Positions 7,363 through 16,307 of a stretch of DNA of 64,000 bases are shown piece after piece. The stretch covers positions 21,560-85,559 of IMG/VR virus record IMGVR_UViG_3300032116_000102. One strand, given 5' to 3'. The stretch is from a virus. A model generated the notes under the pieces. It was not told where the DNA came from and searched no databases. It worked only from the letters and a program-made list of their open reading frames with translations. Positions within the stretch are counted from its first letter, which is position 1. Every line of letters begins with the position of its first letter. A program made the translations under genes and the position numbers.

Positions 7363-9166
7363 AAGGTGGTACGTTTTCGATTTGGAAACGAATGGGTTGT
7401 ATGACCAAGCCACCGTGGTTCACTGTGCTGTCCTCTATGACATCAACAGCAACAGCATTTTGTCTTTTGGTCCTGACGACATTGACTCTGCTCTTGAGCA
7501 TTTGCGTAACGCTGATGTTCTTATTGGCCACAACATCTGCTTTTACGATGTACCCGTCCTAAAGAAACTGTATCCAACATTTGAAACAAAAGCTCGCATC
7601 GTTGACACGCTCATCTGTTCACGTTTGATCTGGCCCAAGGAGGTTCTCTATGAGCTTGACATTGAACAATATCCGCAGGTTCCAAAGGCAAACCGTGGAT
7701 CCCCATCGCTTAAGGCCTGGGGATGGCGCTTGGCCAGCCACAAGCTTGACTTCAAGGACTTCACGGAATACTCGCAAGAGATGCTTGACTACTGCATCCA
7801 AGACGTGGTGGTTACCTTCAATCTCTGGCAACTTATTGTTGCGCAAAACTATGCAGAGTCCTCCCTTCTGCTGGAGCACAACTTTGCTTTGGCGATTAAC
7901 AAACAAATTCGATCAGGTGTTCCTTTCGATTTGGATGCTGCTCTTGATCTGGTGGATAGCCTCCGAGCAAAGGAAACACAACTTGAATCACATCTAAAAC
8001 AAATCTTTCCACCTATCAAACATGAATCAACATTTGTTCCTAAGGTAAATAACAAGAACCGTGGTTATGTCAAAGGACAACCTTTCACTAAGGTCAGCTA
8101 CGAAGAGTTCAATCCTGGATCTCGTCAGCAGATTGCTGATCGACTCCGCAAAAAATACGGATGGATTTCAGAGAAAACAACTGAGAAAGGAAATCCAGTT
8201 CTTGATGACGAAGTATTAGAGAAGCTTCCGTATCCAGAAGCCAAAGCATTAGCAGAATATATGTTGGTCAAGAAACGCCTTGGTCAAATTGCTGATGGTA
8301 ACAATGCTTGGATCAAGCTCTTCAACAATGACACTGGTCGTATCCACGGCGACCTTATTACTAACGGTTGCATTACTGGGCGCTGTGCACACCGCAATCC
8401 AAATATGGGTCAAGTGCCAGCGGGTTACTCCCCTTATGGAAAGGAATGTCGAAGTCTGTTCATTCCTCCTGACGGCTGGGATCTCATTGGTATTGACGCT
8501 AAAGCACTTGAGTTACGTTGCCTTGCTGGATACCTTGCCGTCTGGGATGGTGGTGAATACGCAAAGCTGGTAACGGATGAATCCGTTGACATCCATACCT
8601 ACAACCAAAAACAATTTGGGGTAGAGACCAGGGACATTTCTAAGCGTCTGCTATACGGAATGTTATACGGGTGTGGATCTGTAAAAGCTGGTTCGATCAT
8701 TGATCCAAACCTTAAGGATGAAGATGAACTACGTATGCTTGGTCGTAATGCCATCGATGGTTTTATGCGTGGTGTCCCAGCATTGAAAGCTCTTAAGTTA
8801 GAGATCGATAAGACCATTGGCCTGCGTGGTTACTTGATTGGTCTGGATCGTCGTCAGTTGTATTGCCGTTCTGCATTCAAAGGATTAAATGTATTGTTGC
8901 AATCAGCTGGTGCAATCTTAATGAAGCAAGTTGTTATCAACATCCAGAACAATATCAAAACAAACCTTGGCCTGGAATACGATCACGACTGGCAGCAACT
9001 GTTGATGGTGCATGATGAAGTCCAACTAGCATGCAAGCCTCAACACACAGAAGCCATCAGGGAGCAGGCCATGCTTGCCTTCCCGCAGGCACAGGAATTC
9101 TTTGGTTTCCGCTGCAGTATTGAAGGTGATTCCAGGGTAGGATCTGACTGGTCGCAGACCCATTAA
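7340..9166 (+). CDS. Family A DNA polymerase with 3'-5' exonuclease
   Basis: About 608 residues from the ATG at 7340 (in-frame ATG at 7301 also possible); T7 polymerase is about 704. Replicative polymerase. Exonuclease motifs: VFDLETNG, IGHNICFYD and YCIQD. Polymerase motifs: A as GIDAKALELR, B as RDISKRLLYGMLYG (catalytic Lys and Tyr present), C as MVHDEVQ. All catalytic acidic residues are visible. Motif A has AKALELR where T7 has ASGLELR. Followed after 2 nt by a small gene. Confidence 0.96.
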   Translation: MKPSSENERWYVFDLETNGLYDQATVVHCAVLYDINSNSILSFGPDDIDSALEHLRNADVLIGHNICFYDVPVLKKLYPTFETKARIVDTLICSRLIWPKEVLYELDIEQYPQVPKANRGSPSLKAWGWRLASHKLDFKDFTEYSQEMLDYCIQDVVVTFNLWQLIVAQNYAESSLLLEHNFALAINKQIRSGVPFDLDAALDLVDSLRAKETQLESHLKQIFPPIKHESTFVPKVNNKNRGYVKGQPFTKVSYEEFNPGSRQQIADRLRKKYGWISEKTTEKGNPVLDDEVLEKLPYPEAKALAEYMLVKKRLGQIADGNNAWIKLFNNDTGRIHGDLITNGCITGRCAHRNPNMGQVPAGYSPYGKECRSLFIPPDGWDLIGIDAKALELRCLAGYLAVWDGGEYAKLVTDESVDIHTYNQKQFGVETRDISKRLLYGMLYGCGSVKAGSIIDPNLKDEDELRMLGRNAIDGFMRGVPALKALKLEIDKTIGLRGYLIGLDRRQLYCRSAFKGLNVLLQSAGAILMKQVVINIQNNIKTNLGLEYDHDWQQLLMVHDEVQLACKPQHTEAIREQAMLAFPQAQEFFGFRCSIEGDSRVGSDWSQTH

Positions 9167-9168
9167 TC

Positions 9169-9417
9169 ATGGTATCCAAACGTAAGCCAACTCTTAAACA
9201 ACTATTTAAAGAATGGATTTGCTATGAAAAAAAGAAAAGTGAGCTTACAAAACTTAAATGGAACTTAGATGCCCTTGGTAATCAGGTTGCGTCAGGTACT
9301 GAATTAATTGTTTATGAGGATGATGTGTATCGAATTACTAAGACAAATTATTCAAGATACGGAATGAACTATAGCGTTGAACGTATTGCTAGCGCTGAAG
9401 AACTTCCTGAGAAATAA
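9169..9417 (+). CDS. Small hypothetical protein
   Basis: 82 residues, Lys-rich helical N-terminus and a beta-rich end (YEDDVYRITKTNYS). Two nt after the polymerase stop and touching the next gene, so co-transcribed. Not recognised. Confidence 0.6.
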   Translation: MVSKRKPTLKQLFKEWICYEKKKSELTKLKWNLDALGNQVASGTELIVYEDDVYRITKTNYSRYGMNYSVERIASAEELPEK

Positions 9418-9681
9418 ATGGATTACCTTGACATCACCAAAATAGAGCAGTGCCCAGTCTGCGAAGTCAGCTGGATTCATTCCTATATTCCTCAAGAATC
9501 TATTGACAAAGGTTATTATTCACCAGAGTCAAAATTCTTTAGCCGTGTTATTGGTGTGGAGTATCTGGGCACTGACCGTATTAATCATTATCAGTGTCCT
9601 GATTGTGGTCAATGTTGGAATAGAAAAGGTGAGATGATTGAAGTTAAACATAAACCAGTTGATCTCTCGTCCTTGAGGTAA
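9418..9681 (+). CDS. Small zinc-finger protein
   Basis: 87 residues with CPVC near the N-terminus and CPDCGQCW near the C-terminus: two CxxC knuckles that could bind one zinc. Starts directly on the previous stop. Function unknown. Confidence 0.65.
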   Translation: MDYLDITKIEQCPVCEVSWIHSYIPQESIDKGYYSPESKFFSRVIGVEYLGTDRINHYQCPDCGQCWNRKGEMIEVKHKPVDLSSLR

Positions 9682-9686
9682 GACGT
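9674..9686 (+). promoter_or_regulatory. Candidate phage regulatory motif (copy 1)
   Basis: GACGTTAAACT upstream of the SSB gene. Near-identical motifs occur at 10793-10804 and 14368-14379, each shortly before a gene start, with TCCT just upstream in all three. Could be a promoter or activator site; its nature is inferred only from recurrence. Confidence 0.35.
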
Positions 9687-9719
9687 TAAACTGCCTCTCA
9701 CACAACCTTCTGGCATCAC

Positions 9720-10535
9720 ATGAACCAAGCTTTTGTCTGTGCTCAAACCACAGAAGAACCCCGTGAGGTTTCTATCTCTGCAACCTCGTACGCCCTGCGT
9801 TGCAACATCCTTCTACCACCTGTTGGTAATAAGGCACCTACTCCAATTGAACTCAACGTCTACGGCAAGAACTCTGAGCGATTTGCACGCACTGCAAAGA
9901 ACTCATTGATCTATATCCATGGCGCCAAGTTGCGTTATGACTTGGAGTCACGCACCCATTCACTTCATGGTGGTGTGATTACCACGGTCACAGAATCCTT
10001 TCCGATTTTGAACACAATCATCCTCAGTGGTCGTTGTGTTAAAGACATTCAACAGGATGATACGCGTGCCTTTAAGACAACAGCAGAAGGCCTGATGATT
10101 TGCAATCAGACGCTCTCTGTTAATACAGGGCGTAACCAAGCAGATCTCTTTAACTTTTACGCAATCAACTCCCATCAAGACAAGCTGAATAATGCTCAGC
10201 TTTTGGTAGACTTCACTCGCAAGGGCACAGGCCTGACGATCAATGGTCGTCTGGTTACTGATGCCTGGCAAGATAAGGAAACCAATCAGCGCCGCAGCAT
10301 CACCAAGATTCAACTGGTTTCCATGACCTTGGCACCAAAAGCATCGGGTGATACAGCAGCTCAGCCGATCAAGGCACAGACTGTGGTCGCTAATGCAGAT
10401 AACGTCACTCCACTCTGGGGTGGACGCACCGCTGAAGAACCAACAGATCCCTGGAACGCAGCATCGGGTGGTGGACTGCCAGATCTGCCTGGGCAATACG
10501 GCAATGCACCTGACCTTGAAGAGGTTCCTTTCTGA
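9720..10535 (+). CDS. ssb: Single-stranded DNA-binding protein with two OB-like halves
   Basis: 271 residues. The C-terminus is acidic and ends DLEEVPF, the partner-binding tip of SSB proteins (usually DDDIPF). The body looks like two OB folds in tandem, about residues 18-80 and 95-205; the second has LVTDAWQDKETNQRRS before a beta strand, a classic SSB feature. Bacterial SSBs usually have one OB fold per chain; two-domain forms are known in Deinococcus. It follows the polymerase region and overlaps the next gene by 1 nt. Confidence 0.75.
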   Translation: MNQAFVCAQTTEEPREVSISATSYALRCNILLPPVGNKAPTPIELNVYGKNSERFARTAKNSLIYIHGAKLRYDLESRTHSLHGGVITTVTESFPILNTIILSGRCVKDIQQDDTRAFKTTAEGLMICNQTLSVNTGRNQADLFNFYAINSHQDKLNNAQLLVDFTRKGTGLTINGRLVTDAWQDKETNQRRSITKIQLVSMTLAPKASGDTAAQPIKAQTVVANADNVTPLWGGRTAEEPTDPWNAASGGGLPDLPGQYGNAPDLEEVPF

Positions 10536-10777
10536 TGTCAACACCAACTCACGATCAATTCACTTTTCTTTACGAAGACGAAGGCAAAAAAGTTTTGTGC
10601 GAATTCCAGGCGGTCTTCACTGAAGAAGTCGTCCGGGAATTTGCAGACTTTGTACGGGGCTGTGGGCATCATGACGACAATGTTTTTGGTGCCATGGCTC
10701 AGTTAGCTGCAGACTACTTTGAGTGTAAAGAGAATCCTGTCCTTCCAATTGCTAAGGACAATGAGGATCTAGACTGA
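10535..10777 (+). CDS. Small acidic hypothetical protein
   Basis: 80 residues, start codon overlapping the SSB stop by 1 nt, so translation is probably coupled. Acidic, no recognised motif. Confidence 0.6.
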   Translation: MSTPTHDQFTFLYEDEGKKVLCEFQAVFTEEVVREFADFVRGCGHHDDNVFGAMAQLAADYFECKENPVLPIAKDNEDLD

Positions 10778-10791
10778 GCCTCCGTCCTGGG

Positions 10792-11847
10792 ATGACGTTA
10801 AACTCATCCACTCCTGACTACGAACAAACCATGACTACCTCCATGACCACCAAGAAAACTGCTGCGCTTGCAACACGTGGACTCGACTCCTTCCGGATGT
10901 TTCAGTCCAAAGAATTTGTATCTGGCTACCAGAACCTCGTCACAATTCAACCTCTCAACAAATCAAAAGTACGCGGATGGTTCATCCGTAAATCCGATCT
11001 TGATACCTGCGGTTGGCTTGCAACTGAAGATCAGTTTGCTAAAGGCTCAGTCATCTGGGATTACAAGCAAACGTTTGGCATGGCACCCAACACCTCCGTT
11101 GAAGAGGGCTTGAACTTTACTGAGCCACGCATTCAAATCCTGTTGCGTTCTCCTCTGATGGTTGAAGAAACCACAGGAATGCGTCAAACGATTGGTACCT
11201 TTGAGCACCCAGAGGTTAAGGAATTGTTTGATGCCGACAAGATTGCAGCCGACCTTGCCAACAGCAAGGGCGAGATGTACAAGCGTAAGTACAGCGTACG
11301 CACCAAATACCTCATCTACATTGTGACTGAGGACAACAAGCGTGCCCATAAGATCCCAATGGTCCTTACCCTCAAGGGTCTAAACGGTACCGATGTATCC
11401 GATAAGGTCAAGCTGTACGAGAAAGAAATGTCCAAGTGCCTGAGCAAGGCGCTGGATTCTGAAGTGCCCCTTGCCTTTAATGAAAAGTTCTACGCCACTA
11501 CCGTATTTGCTCCGGTACTTGCCAATGAGATGCGTGGAGCCAACAACGTTGAGATCTGCGCAATTGAATCTTTTGACATCCCTGATTACAGCGATCAAGA
11601 CGCCGCCGTCGAATCGCTGAGCCGCATGTCAATTCCTGATGAAGATCGTGAATCAACCTGGAAGTTCCAGGAGATGTTTGGTGATTACATCAATCAACAT
11701 GCACGTCAAGATGCAGAGAAGTTGGGTGGTGCCTATGGCATCAAGCAAGGTGTCGAGATTCTGCCTGTGTCCCGTACCACGGATACAGTTGATGTGAAGG
11801 CTCTGCCCTCTCGTGATCCAATGACTGGAGAAGACAGCTCACTTTGA
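10792..11847 (+). CDS. DUF5895-like protein
   Basis: 351 residues from 10792, or 338 from the ATG at 10831. The later start leaves a leader resembling those of the SSB and 14403 genes and is preferred. WLATEDQF...KGSVIW and a long alpha/beta core suggest the cyanobacterial DUF5895 type, a tentative call from memory. Position after SSB suggests a role in replication or recombination. The C-terminus overlaps the convergent gene by 9 nt. Confidence 0.65.
   Translation: MTLNSSTPDYEQTMTTSMTTKKTAALATRGLDSFRMFQSKEFVSGYQNLVTIQPLNKSKVRGWFIRKSDLDTCGWLATEDQFAKGSVIWDYKQTFGMAPNTSVEEGLNFTEPRIQILLRSPLMVEETTGMRQTIGTFEHPEVKELFDADKIAADLANSKGEMYKRKYSVRTKYLIYIVTEDNKRAHKIPMVLTLKGLNGTDVSDKVKLYEKEMSKCLSKALDSEVPLAFNEKFYATTVFAPVLANEMRGANNVEICAIESFDIPDYSDQDAAVESLSRMSIPDEDRESTWKFQEMFGDYINQHARQDAEKLGGAYGIKQGVEILPVSRTTDTVDVKALPSRDPMTGEDSSL
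10793..10804 (+). promoter_or_regulatory. Candidate phage regulatory motif (copy 2)
   Basis: TGACGTTAAACT, preceded by GTCCTGGGA. Lies 27 nt upstream of the ATG at 10831 and so supports that start. Confidence 0.35.
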
Positions 11848-12099
11848 GTTGACATCTGGGTTAGCCAATCCGTCAGGTTCAACTGAAACATTGTTGAAAA
11901 TGAACATGTCTTGGACTAACCCACGAATTACACCTTGACGTTGCGTAGCGATCCTTGCTAAAAGGGTCGCTATTTCCTTTAACGTATTAACCGAATCACA
12001 ATCTTGAATTGATCGTTTGACTTTTTCTTCCCAGAACTTGTCATCAAGCGTTGGTTCGATTTGAAATTTGGTTAAAGGTACGTATTTAATTTCGTCCAT
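11839..12099 (-). CDS. Hypothetical protein
   Basis: 86 residues on the opposite strand, convergent with the previous gene. Helical core with LKEIATLLARIATQRQGVIR. The motif ATQRQGVIRGLV looks conserved to me in cyanobacterial small proteins but has no known function. Confidence 0.6.
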   Translation of the reverse strand: MDEIKYVPLTKFQIEPTLDDKFWEEKVKRSIQDCDSVNTLKEIATLLARIATQRQGVIRGLVQDMFIFNNVSVEPDGLANPDVNSK

Positions 12100-12180
12100 T
12101 TTGTATTAATTTGTTGCAACAATTCTACTTACCTAATCAACTACCACGCAAACTTTCCATTTGTGTTAAGGATTCCTAAC

Positions 12181-12390
12181 ATGAAACCTGAAGAAACGTC
12201 AGCGATTAAAACAGCTGGTGCAACATTTGCAGCTAGTGCAGTAGTTGCTTCTATCATTGGAAACCCCGTGTGCTGGGCCGCTGTTCTCTACGGCACCTAC
12301 CGCATGGGCAAGGCTGCGTACAAACACGCCAAAGCCAATGCTAAGATCAAACCGAATCAGGAAGAAGACACGTCGTTTTGGCACGTCTGA
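12181..12390 (+). CDS. Small membrane protein
   Basis: 69 residues from the ATG at 12181. An Ala/Val-rich hydrophobic segment (about residues 10-40) is followed by a Lys-rich tail. Hypothetical. Confidence 0.6.
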   Translation: MKPEETSAIKTAGATFAASAVVASIIGNPVCWAAVLYGTYRMGKAAYKHAKANAKIKPNQEEDTSFWHV

Positions 12391-12420
12391 TTTCCGTTCC
12401 ACTCAACCCAACTCAAACTC

Positions 12421-13365
12421 ATGTCGATCCAGGCGCAGACCGAACTCCATTCGGCGCAAGCTCTTATTTATTCTCGCTCCAACATCCGGAGGGCGTATCC
12501 GGAATTTGATGACACCGCAATTGCTGGGATTTATTTGCGAGGCGACAATTGCATTGTGGTGCGTCATGATGGTAGCGAGCAAAGCTACGACCGGACACTA
12601 ATCAAAGCTCGGTTCCAGACTTACACCAATCGTCTCAAAGATTTCTTTTCTTACCTTGGTCCCAATTACCGTGGCCCTAGTGTATGGCATAACAATGCTT
12701 ACATTCTTTTTAAGGGCTGGCACTACACGCACGCACTCGGACATCTGACCTCCAATGCAAAACTACAAGCTCACTGGGCAGACAAATTTATACACGTATC
12801 AGACCCCGCTAAAATCACAGCGCTCCTTCAGTCTGACCAAACGGACCTGGGCCATCTGGTGGCGCCAGACGGACTTCGGCTTCCGAATCGGCCGCTTGAT
12901 ATGGACACTGAGCTGGACGACAGCCAAGAACAACAGCCGTTGTTTGGCAAACCTAGCTGCTCGTGTGGGTCGTTTCAACGTCAGCTCAACAACCTATCTG
13001 CTTTCCAAGAAGAGATCGAGGGATTTAAACCCTGGTGCATCCATCTGACTTGGTTCAACAAGTACAGGGAACTATTGTGTAAGCGCACGGATGTCCGGAA
13101 TGCCAGTCCTAGTGGTACCCCAGATAAGTGTGTGGCCTGGTGGTATGCACCGACCGCTGATCACGTCAGTGACGGACGCTTTGTTTTATTGCATACTAAG
13201 TCAGGGGCACAGGCTCCACTGACGCACTGGCGTACTTACAAACCCAAAGAAGTGTTCACACAGCATGATGCTTGGGATTTATTTTTCAATATGATGGAGG
13301 CGGGTTACACACCATTCCCTGGTACATCACTGCCACAACTCAAAGCTGCTATCAAAAAACAATGA
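12421..13365 (+). CDS. SWIM-type zinc-finger protein
   Basis: 314 residues. The middle has CSCG ... WCIHL, matching the SWIM pattern CxC-n-CxH, usually a DNA- or protein-binding zinc finger. The N-terminal part (VWHNNAYILFKGWHYTHALGH) is aromatic-rich. The last residues overlap the next ATG as ATGA. Exact role unknown. Confidence 0.7.
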   Translation: MSIQAQTELHSAQALIYSRSNIRRAYPEFDDTAIAGIYLRGDNCIVVRHDGSEQSYDRTLIKARFQTYTNRLKDFFSYLGPNYRGPSVWHNNAYILFKGWHYTHALGHLTSNAKLQAHWADKFIHVSDPAKITALLQSDQTDLGHLVAPDGLRLPNRPLDMDTELDDSQEQQPLFGKPSCSCGSFQRQLNNLSAFQEEIEGFKPWCIHLTWFNKYRELLCKRTDVRNASPSGTPDKCVAWWYAPTADHVSDGRFVLLHTKSGAQAPLTHWRTYKPKEVFTQHDAWDLFFNMMEAGYTPFPGTSLPQLKAAIKKQ

Positions 13366-13619
13366 CACCTGACACAAAAGAACTGGTTGACAAAGCACTT
13401 GAGTTGCTTGATAAACCAGTTGAAGCTAAAGCAACCACTGAATTTCACACCTATCACCTTGAAATCCCTGATGATATCCACTGGATTTTGGTGGCATTGG
13501 GGGCAGGATCCAAACAACATCAAGAAGATTATGCAGAAAAAGTATTGATTGATTACGCTGTCTTGTGTTATGACCGCATGGCAGCTATGGATTCAGACAA
13601 AACTAAACAAGAAAAATGA
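13362..13619 (+). CDS. Small hypothetical protein, paralogue 1
   Basis: 85 residues from the ATG at 13362 (ATGA overlap with the upstream stop). The core FHTYHLEIPDDIHWILVALG resembles YSLHLEVDEDTYWGLVKLG in the next gene, so the two are a tandem pair. Function unknown. Confidence 0.65.
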   Translation: MTPDTKELVDKALELLDKPVEAKATTEFHTYHLEIPDDIHWILVALGAGSKQHQEDYAEKVLIDYAVLCYDRMAAMDSDKTKQEK

Positions 13620-13783
13620 TGTTATCTAACGGCAAATACTCTTTGCACCTTGAGGTTGATGAAGACACCTACTGGGGTCTTGTTAAACTTGGTGCCGAGA
13701 TTAGAACCGATTGTGAAACCTATGCAGAAAACCTACTTGGAGGACATGTTGAATCTGAACTCGATCGAAAAGCTGCAGATTGA
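13616..13783 (+). CDS. Small hypothetical protein, paralogue 2
   Basis: 55 residues starting at ATGATG on the previous stop. Shares the YxLHLE-W-LVKLG pattern and the following DxxxYAEN block with the preceding protein. The last part overlaps the next gene in another frame. Confidence 0.6.
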   Translation: MMLSNGKYSLHLEVDEDTYWGLVKLGAEIRTDCETYAENLLGGHVESELDRKAAD

Positions 13784-13937
13784 ATACATTGATGAAGAGG
13801 ATGGTACCGGTACCATTCATATTGAATGGGATGACACAGATCCTGATCTTCAATGGTGGACCGACTTGGGTCCAGAAGGTCAAGAAACCTTTATAATTGA
13901 TGCACTCTATGCTGCCCTTGAGTGCTATGTCGATTGA
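13746..13937 (+). CDS. Small acidic hypothetical protein
   Basis: 63 residues. The ATG at 13746 is chosen because GGAGG sits just upstream; the longer frame to 13650 covers the preceding gene. Very acidic centre (DEEDGTG, DDTDPDLQWW). Confidence 0.65.
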   Translation: MLNLNSIEKLQIEYIDEEDGTGTIHIEWDDTDPDLQWWTDLGPEGQETFIIDALYAALECYVD

Positions 13938-14319
13938 CACCTACGGACTCCCGTCCGAGCAATACGAAGAGTTCTTTGAAGACAACCTACAATTTTCTGC
14001 AAAGCTCTACGTCAAGGCCTGTCAGATCCTTAGGGATAACGGTGCTGGTGCCATTGATTTCAAGACGACTCTTGATCTGTATCAAGAAGCTATCTATGGA
14101 ACCAATGATGACTGTCGCAAGTACCAGAAGGTCAACAACCCTGAAGCCGTCAAGGACAACGATTTGTTTGGCCTGACCCCATCCAGGGAAGAGCTGATGG
14201 AAGAGATCCAGGCTGTCAACGTCAAGGTTGAAGCGCTGGTCGACTACATCGCACGGCTAGTCGAGACCACAACCGATGGTCTCGATCGACTAGCTGAAGC
14301 CATGGATAAAGACGCTTGA
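13927..14319 (+). CDS. Hypothetical protein with coiled-coil C-terminus
   Basis: 130 residues from the ATG at 13927, overlapping the previous gene by 11 nt. The C-terminal third (MEEIQAVNVKVEALVDYI...) has coiled-coil heptads. No recognised family. Confidence 0.65.
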   Translation: MSIDTYGLPSEQYEEFFEDNLQFSAKLYVKACQILRDNGAGAIDFKTTLDLYQEAIYGTNDDCRKYQKVNNPEAVKDNDLFGLTPSREELMEEIQAVNVKVEALVDYIARLVETTTDGLDRLAEAMDKDA

Positions 14320-14367
14320 CTGGCCTGGTAGACTAATATCCCACGGGGGTGTGGGCGTCCTGGTCAT

Positions 14368-14379
14368 GACGGTAAACTG
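14368..14379 (+). promoter_or_regulatory. Candidate phage regulatory motif (copy 3)
   Basis: TGACGGTAAACT preceded by GTCCTGGTCA, 24 nt upstream of the ATG at 14403. Differs from the other copies by T to G at one base. Confidence 0.35.
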
Positions 14380-14402
14380 ACCACTCCACTTCATCTCAAC
14401 TC

Positions 14403-14522
14403 ATGTTTGAATCCTTGTTTGCTGCTGTACTTCCAGTTGTTAAAGATCTTCTTTGGGCCGCCGCAGGCATGGCCCTTACCTACTTGCTCAACAAAATCCA
14501 AACTCAATTCAACACCATTTGA
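14403..14522 (+). CDS. Small transmembrane protein
   Basis: 39 residues with one hydrophobic helix (VVKDLLWAAAGMALTYLL) and short polar ends. Its stop overlaps the region just before the next ATG. Possibly a holin-like or membrane-anchoring protein; function not shown. Confidence 0.6.
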   Translation: MFESLFAAVLPVVKDLLWAAAGMALTYLLNKIQTQFNTI

Positions 14523-14524
14523 TC

Positions 14525-15238
14525 ATGGCTCACATCACTCAGACTAAACTTGAAGATCTAAATATCATCAAGCTATACGAGCACTATGGTGCCCTGGAAC
14601 GCTCTCTTCCTCTCCTTACTCCTGAGTCCCAGGAACTGGCAAAGGCCGAGCTGGAATGTTGCGCCAACCTACGGTCTGAAAAGATTGATCGTGTCCATTA
14701 CGCGATGGCTGCCCATGAAGATGCTCTGGAGCGAATTAAGAAAGAAGGAGATCTGATCGCCCAGGCCAAGCGTCACCATGAGTCGCAACTAAATCAACTC
14801 AAGAACTTGCTAGGTTGGCTACGGCGTGCATTGCCGCTGGACTGCAACAGAATTCAAGGCAGGAACTATGAGTTTGTCCTTTCCAAGAAGAAGGACCTCA
14901 CGGTCGAGATCACATCGGATCCGGAGTTTTGGCACACTGACGAAAGAAAAAAGTACTGCATCCAGCAGGAAGTCACCACAACCAAAAGAATCGTGGTACG
15001 TTCAATGTCAGGAGAAGTTCTATCCGATAGAACAGAACCCAAAACAAAAACAGAAACCCTCCCAAACCTTGATGCAATCCGCAACGCTTACCAAAACGGT
15101 GAACACCTACCGACTGGAGTCAAAGTCGAGCAACAATATGCAATCCGAAAAAATCGCCTCTTCTCTACCAAGTGGATGGAAGCACAAGCACCCGAATATT
15201 TCGGAGAGCTTCTACCGGAACCTGACTCCGCCGACTGA
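14525..15238 (+). CDS. Siphovirus Gp157-like protein
   Basis: 237 residues from the ATG at 14525. The N-terminal half is a long helix/coiled coil rich in Glu and Lys, followed by LGWLRRALPLDCNRIQGRNYEFVLSKK-type text split over residues 97-118. This is the pattern of phage Gp157-like proteins, usually found near SSB and recombination genes. Those proteins have been linked to phage resistance and DNA metabolism, but the mechanism is unclear. Confidence 0.7.
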   Translation: MAHITQTKLEDLNIIKLYEHYGALERSLPLLTPESQELAKAELECCANLRSEKIDRVHYAMAAHEDALERIKKEGDLIAQAKRHHESQLNQLKNLLGWLRRALPLDCNRIQGRNYEFVLSKKKDLTVEITSDPEFWHTDERKKYCIQQEVTTTKRIVVRSMSGEVLSDRTEPKTKTETLPNLDAIRNAYQNGEHLPTGVKVEQQYAIRKNRLFSTKWMEAQAPEYFGELLPEPDSAD

Positions 15239-15257
15239 CTTGGAAGATGCACACATC

Positions 15258-15488
15258 ATGATGTGCTGCCATCAACAATCCGTTGATGACTTCCAGATGC
15301 AGATCGATATGCTGGATATTGAAATCAGCATGCTCTGTGAAGAGGGGCGTGAAGTTCCCGCCTATCAAGAAGCCAAGCTTGATGAGCTAGAAGAACGTAA
15401 ACTCAAACTGCTTTCGGGTAAACGGTTTCATCAGAATGCACGCCATGCCTATTGGTATGTCACTGCACGTGGTGATAAAAACAACTGA
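15258..15488 (+). CDS. Small coiled-coil hypothetical protein
   Basis: 76 residues. Starts at the double ATG 15258/15261 (a TTG at 15240 is possible). Helical, with MQIDMLDIEISMLCEEG and LDELEERKLKLL. The longer frame back to 14826 covers the Gp157-like gene. Confidence 0.6.
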   Translation: MMCCHQQSVDDFQMQIDMLDIEISMLCEEGREVPAYQEAKLDELEERKLKLLSGKRFHQNARHAYWYVTARGDKNN

Positions 15489-15521
15489 AGTAAAATAACC
15501 TAACAGTGCAGTTGGGGTTCC

Positions 15522-15785
15522 ATGGCAAATGAAGAGCTGATCAGTAAATTACTGCAGAGCTTCACGGCAGATGGGACCCCACTTCCTGCGTTAATCGGTA
15601 ATAAGTTGGAATGGTCGGTCACAATCTTGACCGCTGCCATGCTTTCCAATGAAAACCTGGCATCATCAATGGATGCAGAAGAGATGGTTGATGCTGCAAT
15701 CAACTACTCCAATCTGATCCAAGAACGTCTTGGTTATTACGAAAGCGTCAAGGTCCATTCTTTAGAACGACTTCTCGGTACTTGA
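15522..15785 (+). CDS. Small hypothetical protein
   Basis: 87 residues, helical. The leader contains TAAAATAACC, a -10-like element resembling those before several later genes. No recognised family. Confidence 0.6.
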   Translation: MANEELISKLLQSFTADGTPLPALIGNKLEWSVTILTAAMLSNENLASSMDAEEMVDAAINYSNLIQERLGYYESVKVHSLERLLGT

Positions 15786-15826
15786 TAAAAGTTACTGCTA
15801 CAGTATTTGAGTCTTCTTTGGATTAA

Positions 15827-16024
15827 ATGGAACCTGTTGTTGTGCCAAGGTTGACCGTATCCTTTGCGGTTGACATTGACGTTGAATATAATTCCTTCGG
15901 TGGTAAAACTGCCGATGAAATTGCAGACGCTCTACAAGATGATCTTGATGATCTGTTATTTGAGTTGAGCCCTTACGTCAAAGGCGTCTATACTTCTACA
16001 ACAGCCGTTAACTTCAATGACTGA
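15827..16024 (+). CDS. Small acidic hypothetical protein
   Basis: 65 residues, beta-strand start then an acidic helix (ADEIADALQDDLDDLLFEL). Overlaps the next gene by 8 nt. Confidence 0.6.
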   Translation: MEPVVVPRLTVSFAVDIDVEYNSFGGKTADEIADALQDDLDDLLFELSPYVKGVYTSTTAVNFND

Positions 16025-16307
16025 CAACCTCGAAAAGAAGCTCCGCACTGCCGGTGCCTTTGATACGCCTTGGCTGAAAGAGCAGCTCCGTAATTGGAAC
16101 ACCAAAGCCGAGCAAAAGAAAGCAGACTTTATGGAGCACATGTATCAGTGCTCTGGTCGTAGCAACGGTTTGTACACCGGCCTGTGGCAAGACTTCTGCC
16201 TGACAGAAGCTGGTCCTTACTGCCGTGATGAATACTTCCGTCGCGTTGAATTTGTCAAAGATTTAGAAGCCGGTAAGTTTGCAGGACAAGAAGTTATTCT
16301 TTCTTGA
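16017..16307 (+). CDS. Hypothetical protein
   Basis: 96 residues, helical, with FDTPWLKEQLRNWN near the start. The stop is followed by a terminator at 16338. Not recognised. Confidence 0.6.
   Translation: MTDNLEKKLRTAGAFDTPWLKEQLRNWNTKAEQKKADFMEHMYQCSGRSNGLYTGLWQDFCLTEAGPYCRDEYFRRVEFVKDLEAGKFAGQEVILS

Noticed and set aside
9960-10547. 195-residue minus-strand frame over the SSB gene
   Set aside because: Antisense shadow of a well-supported gene.
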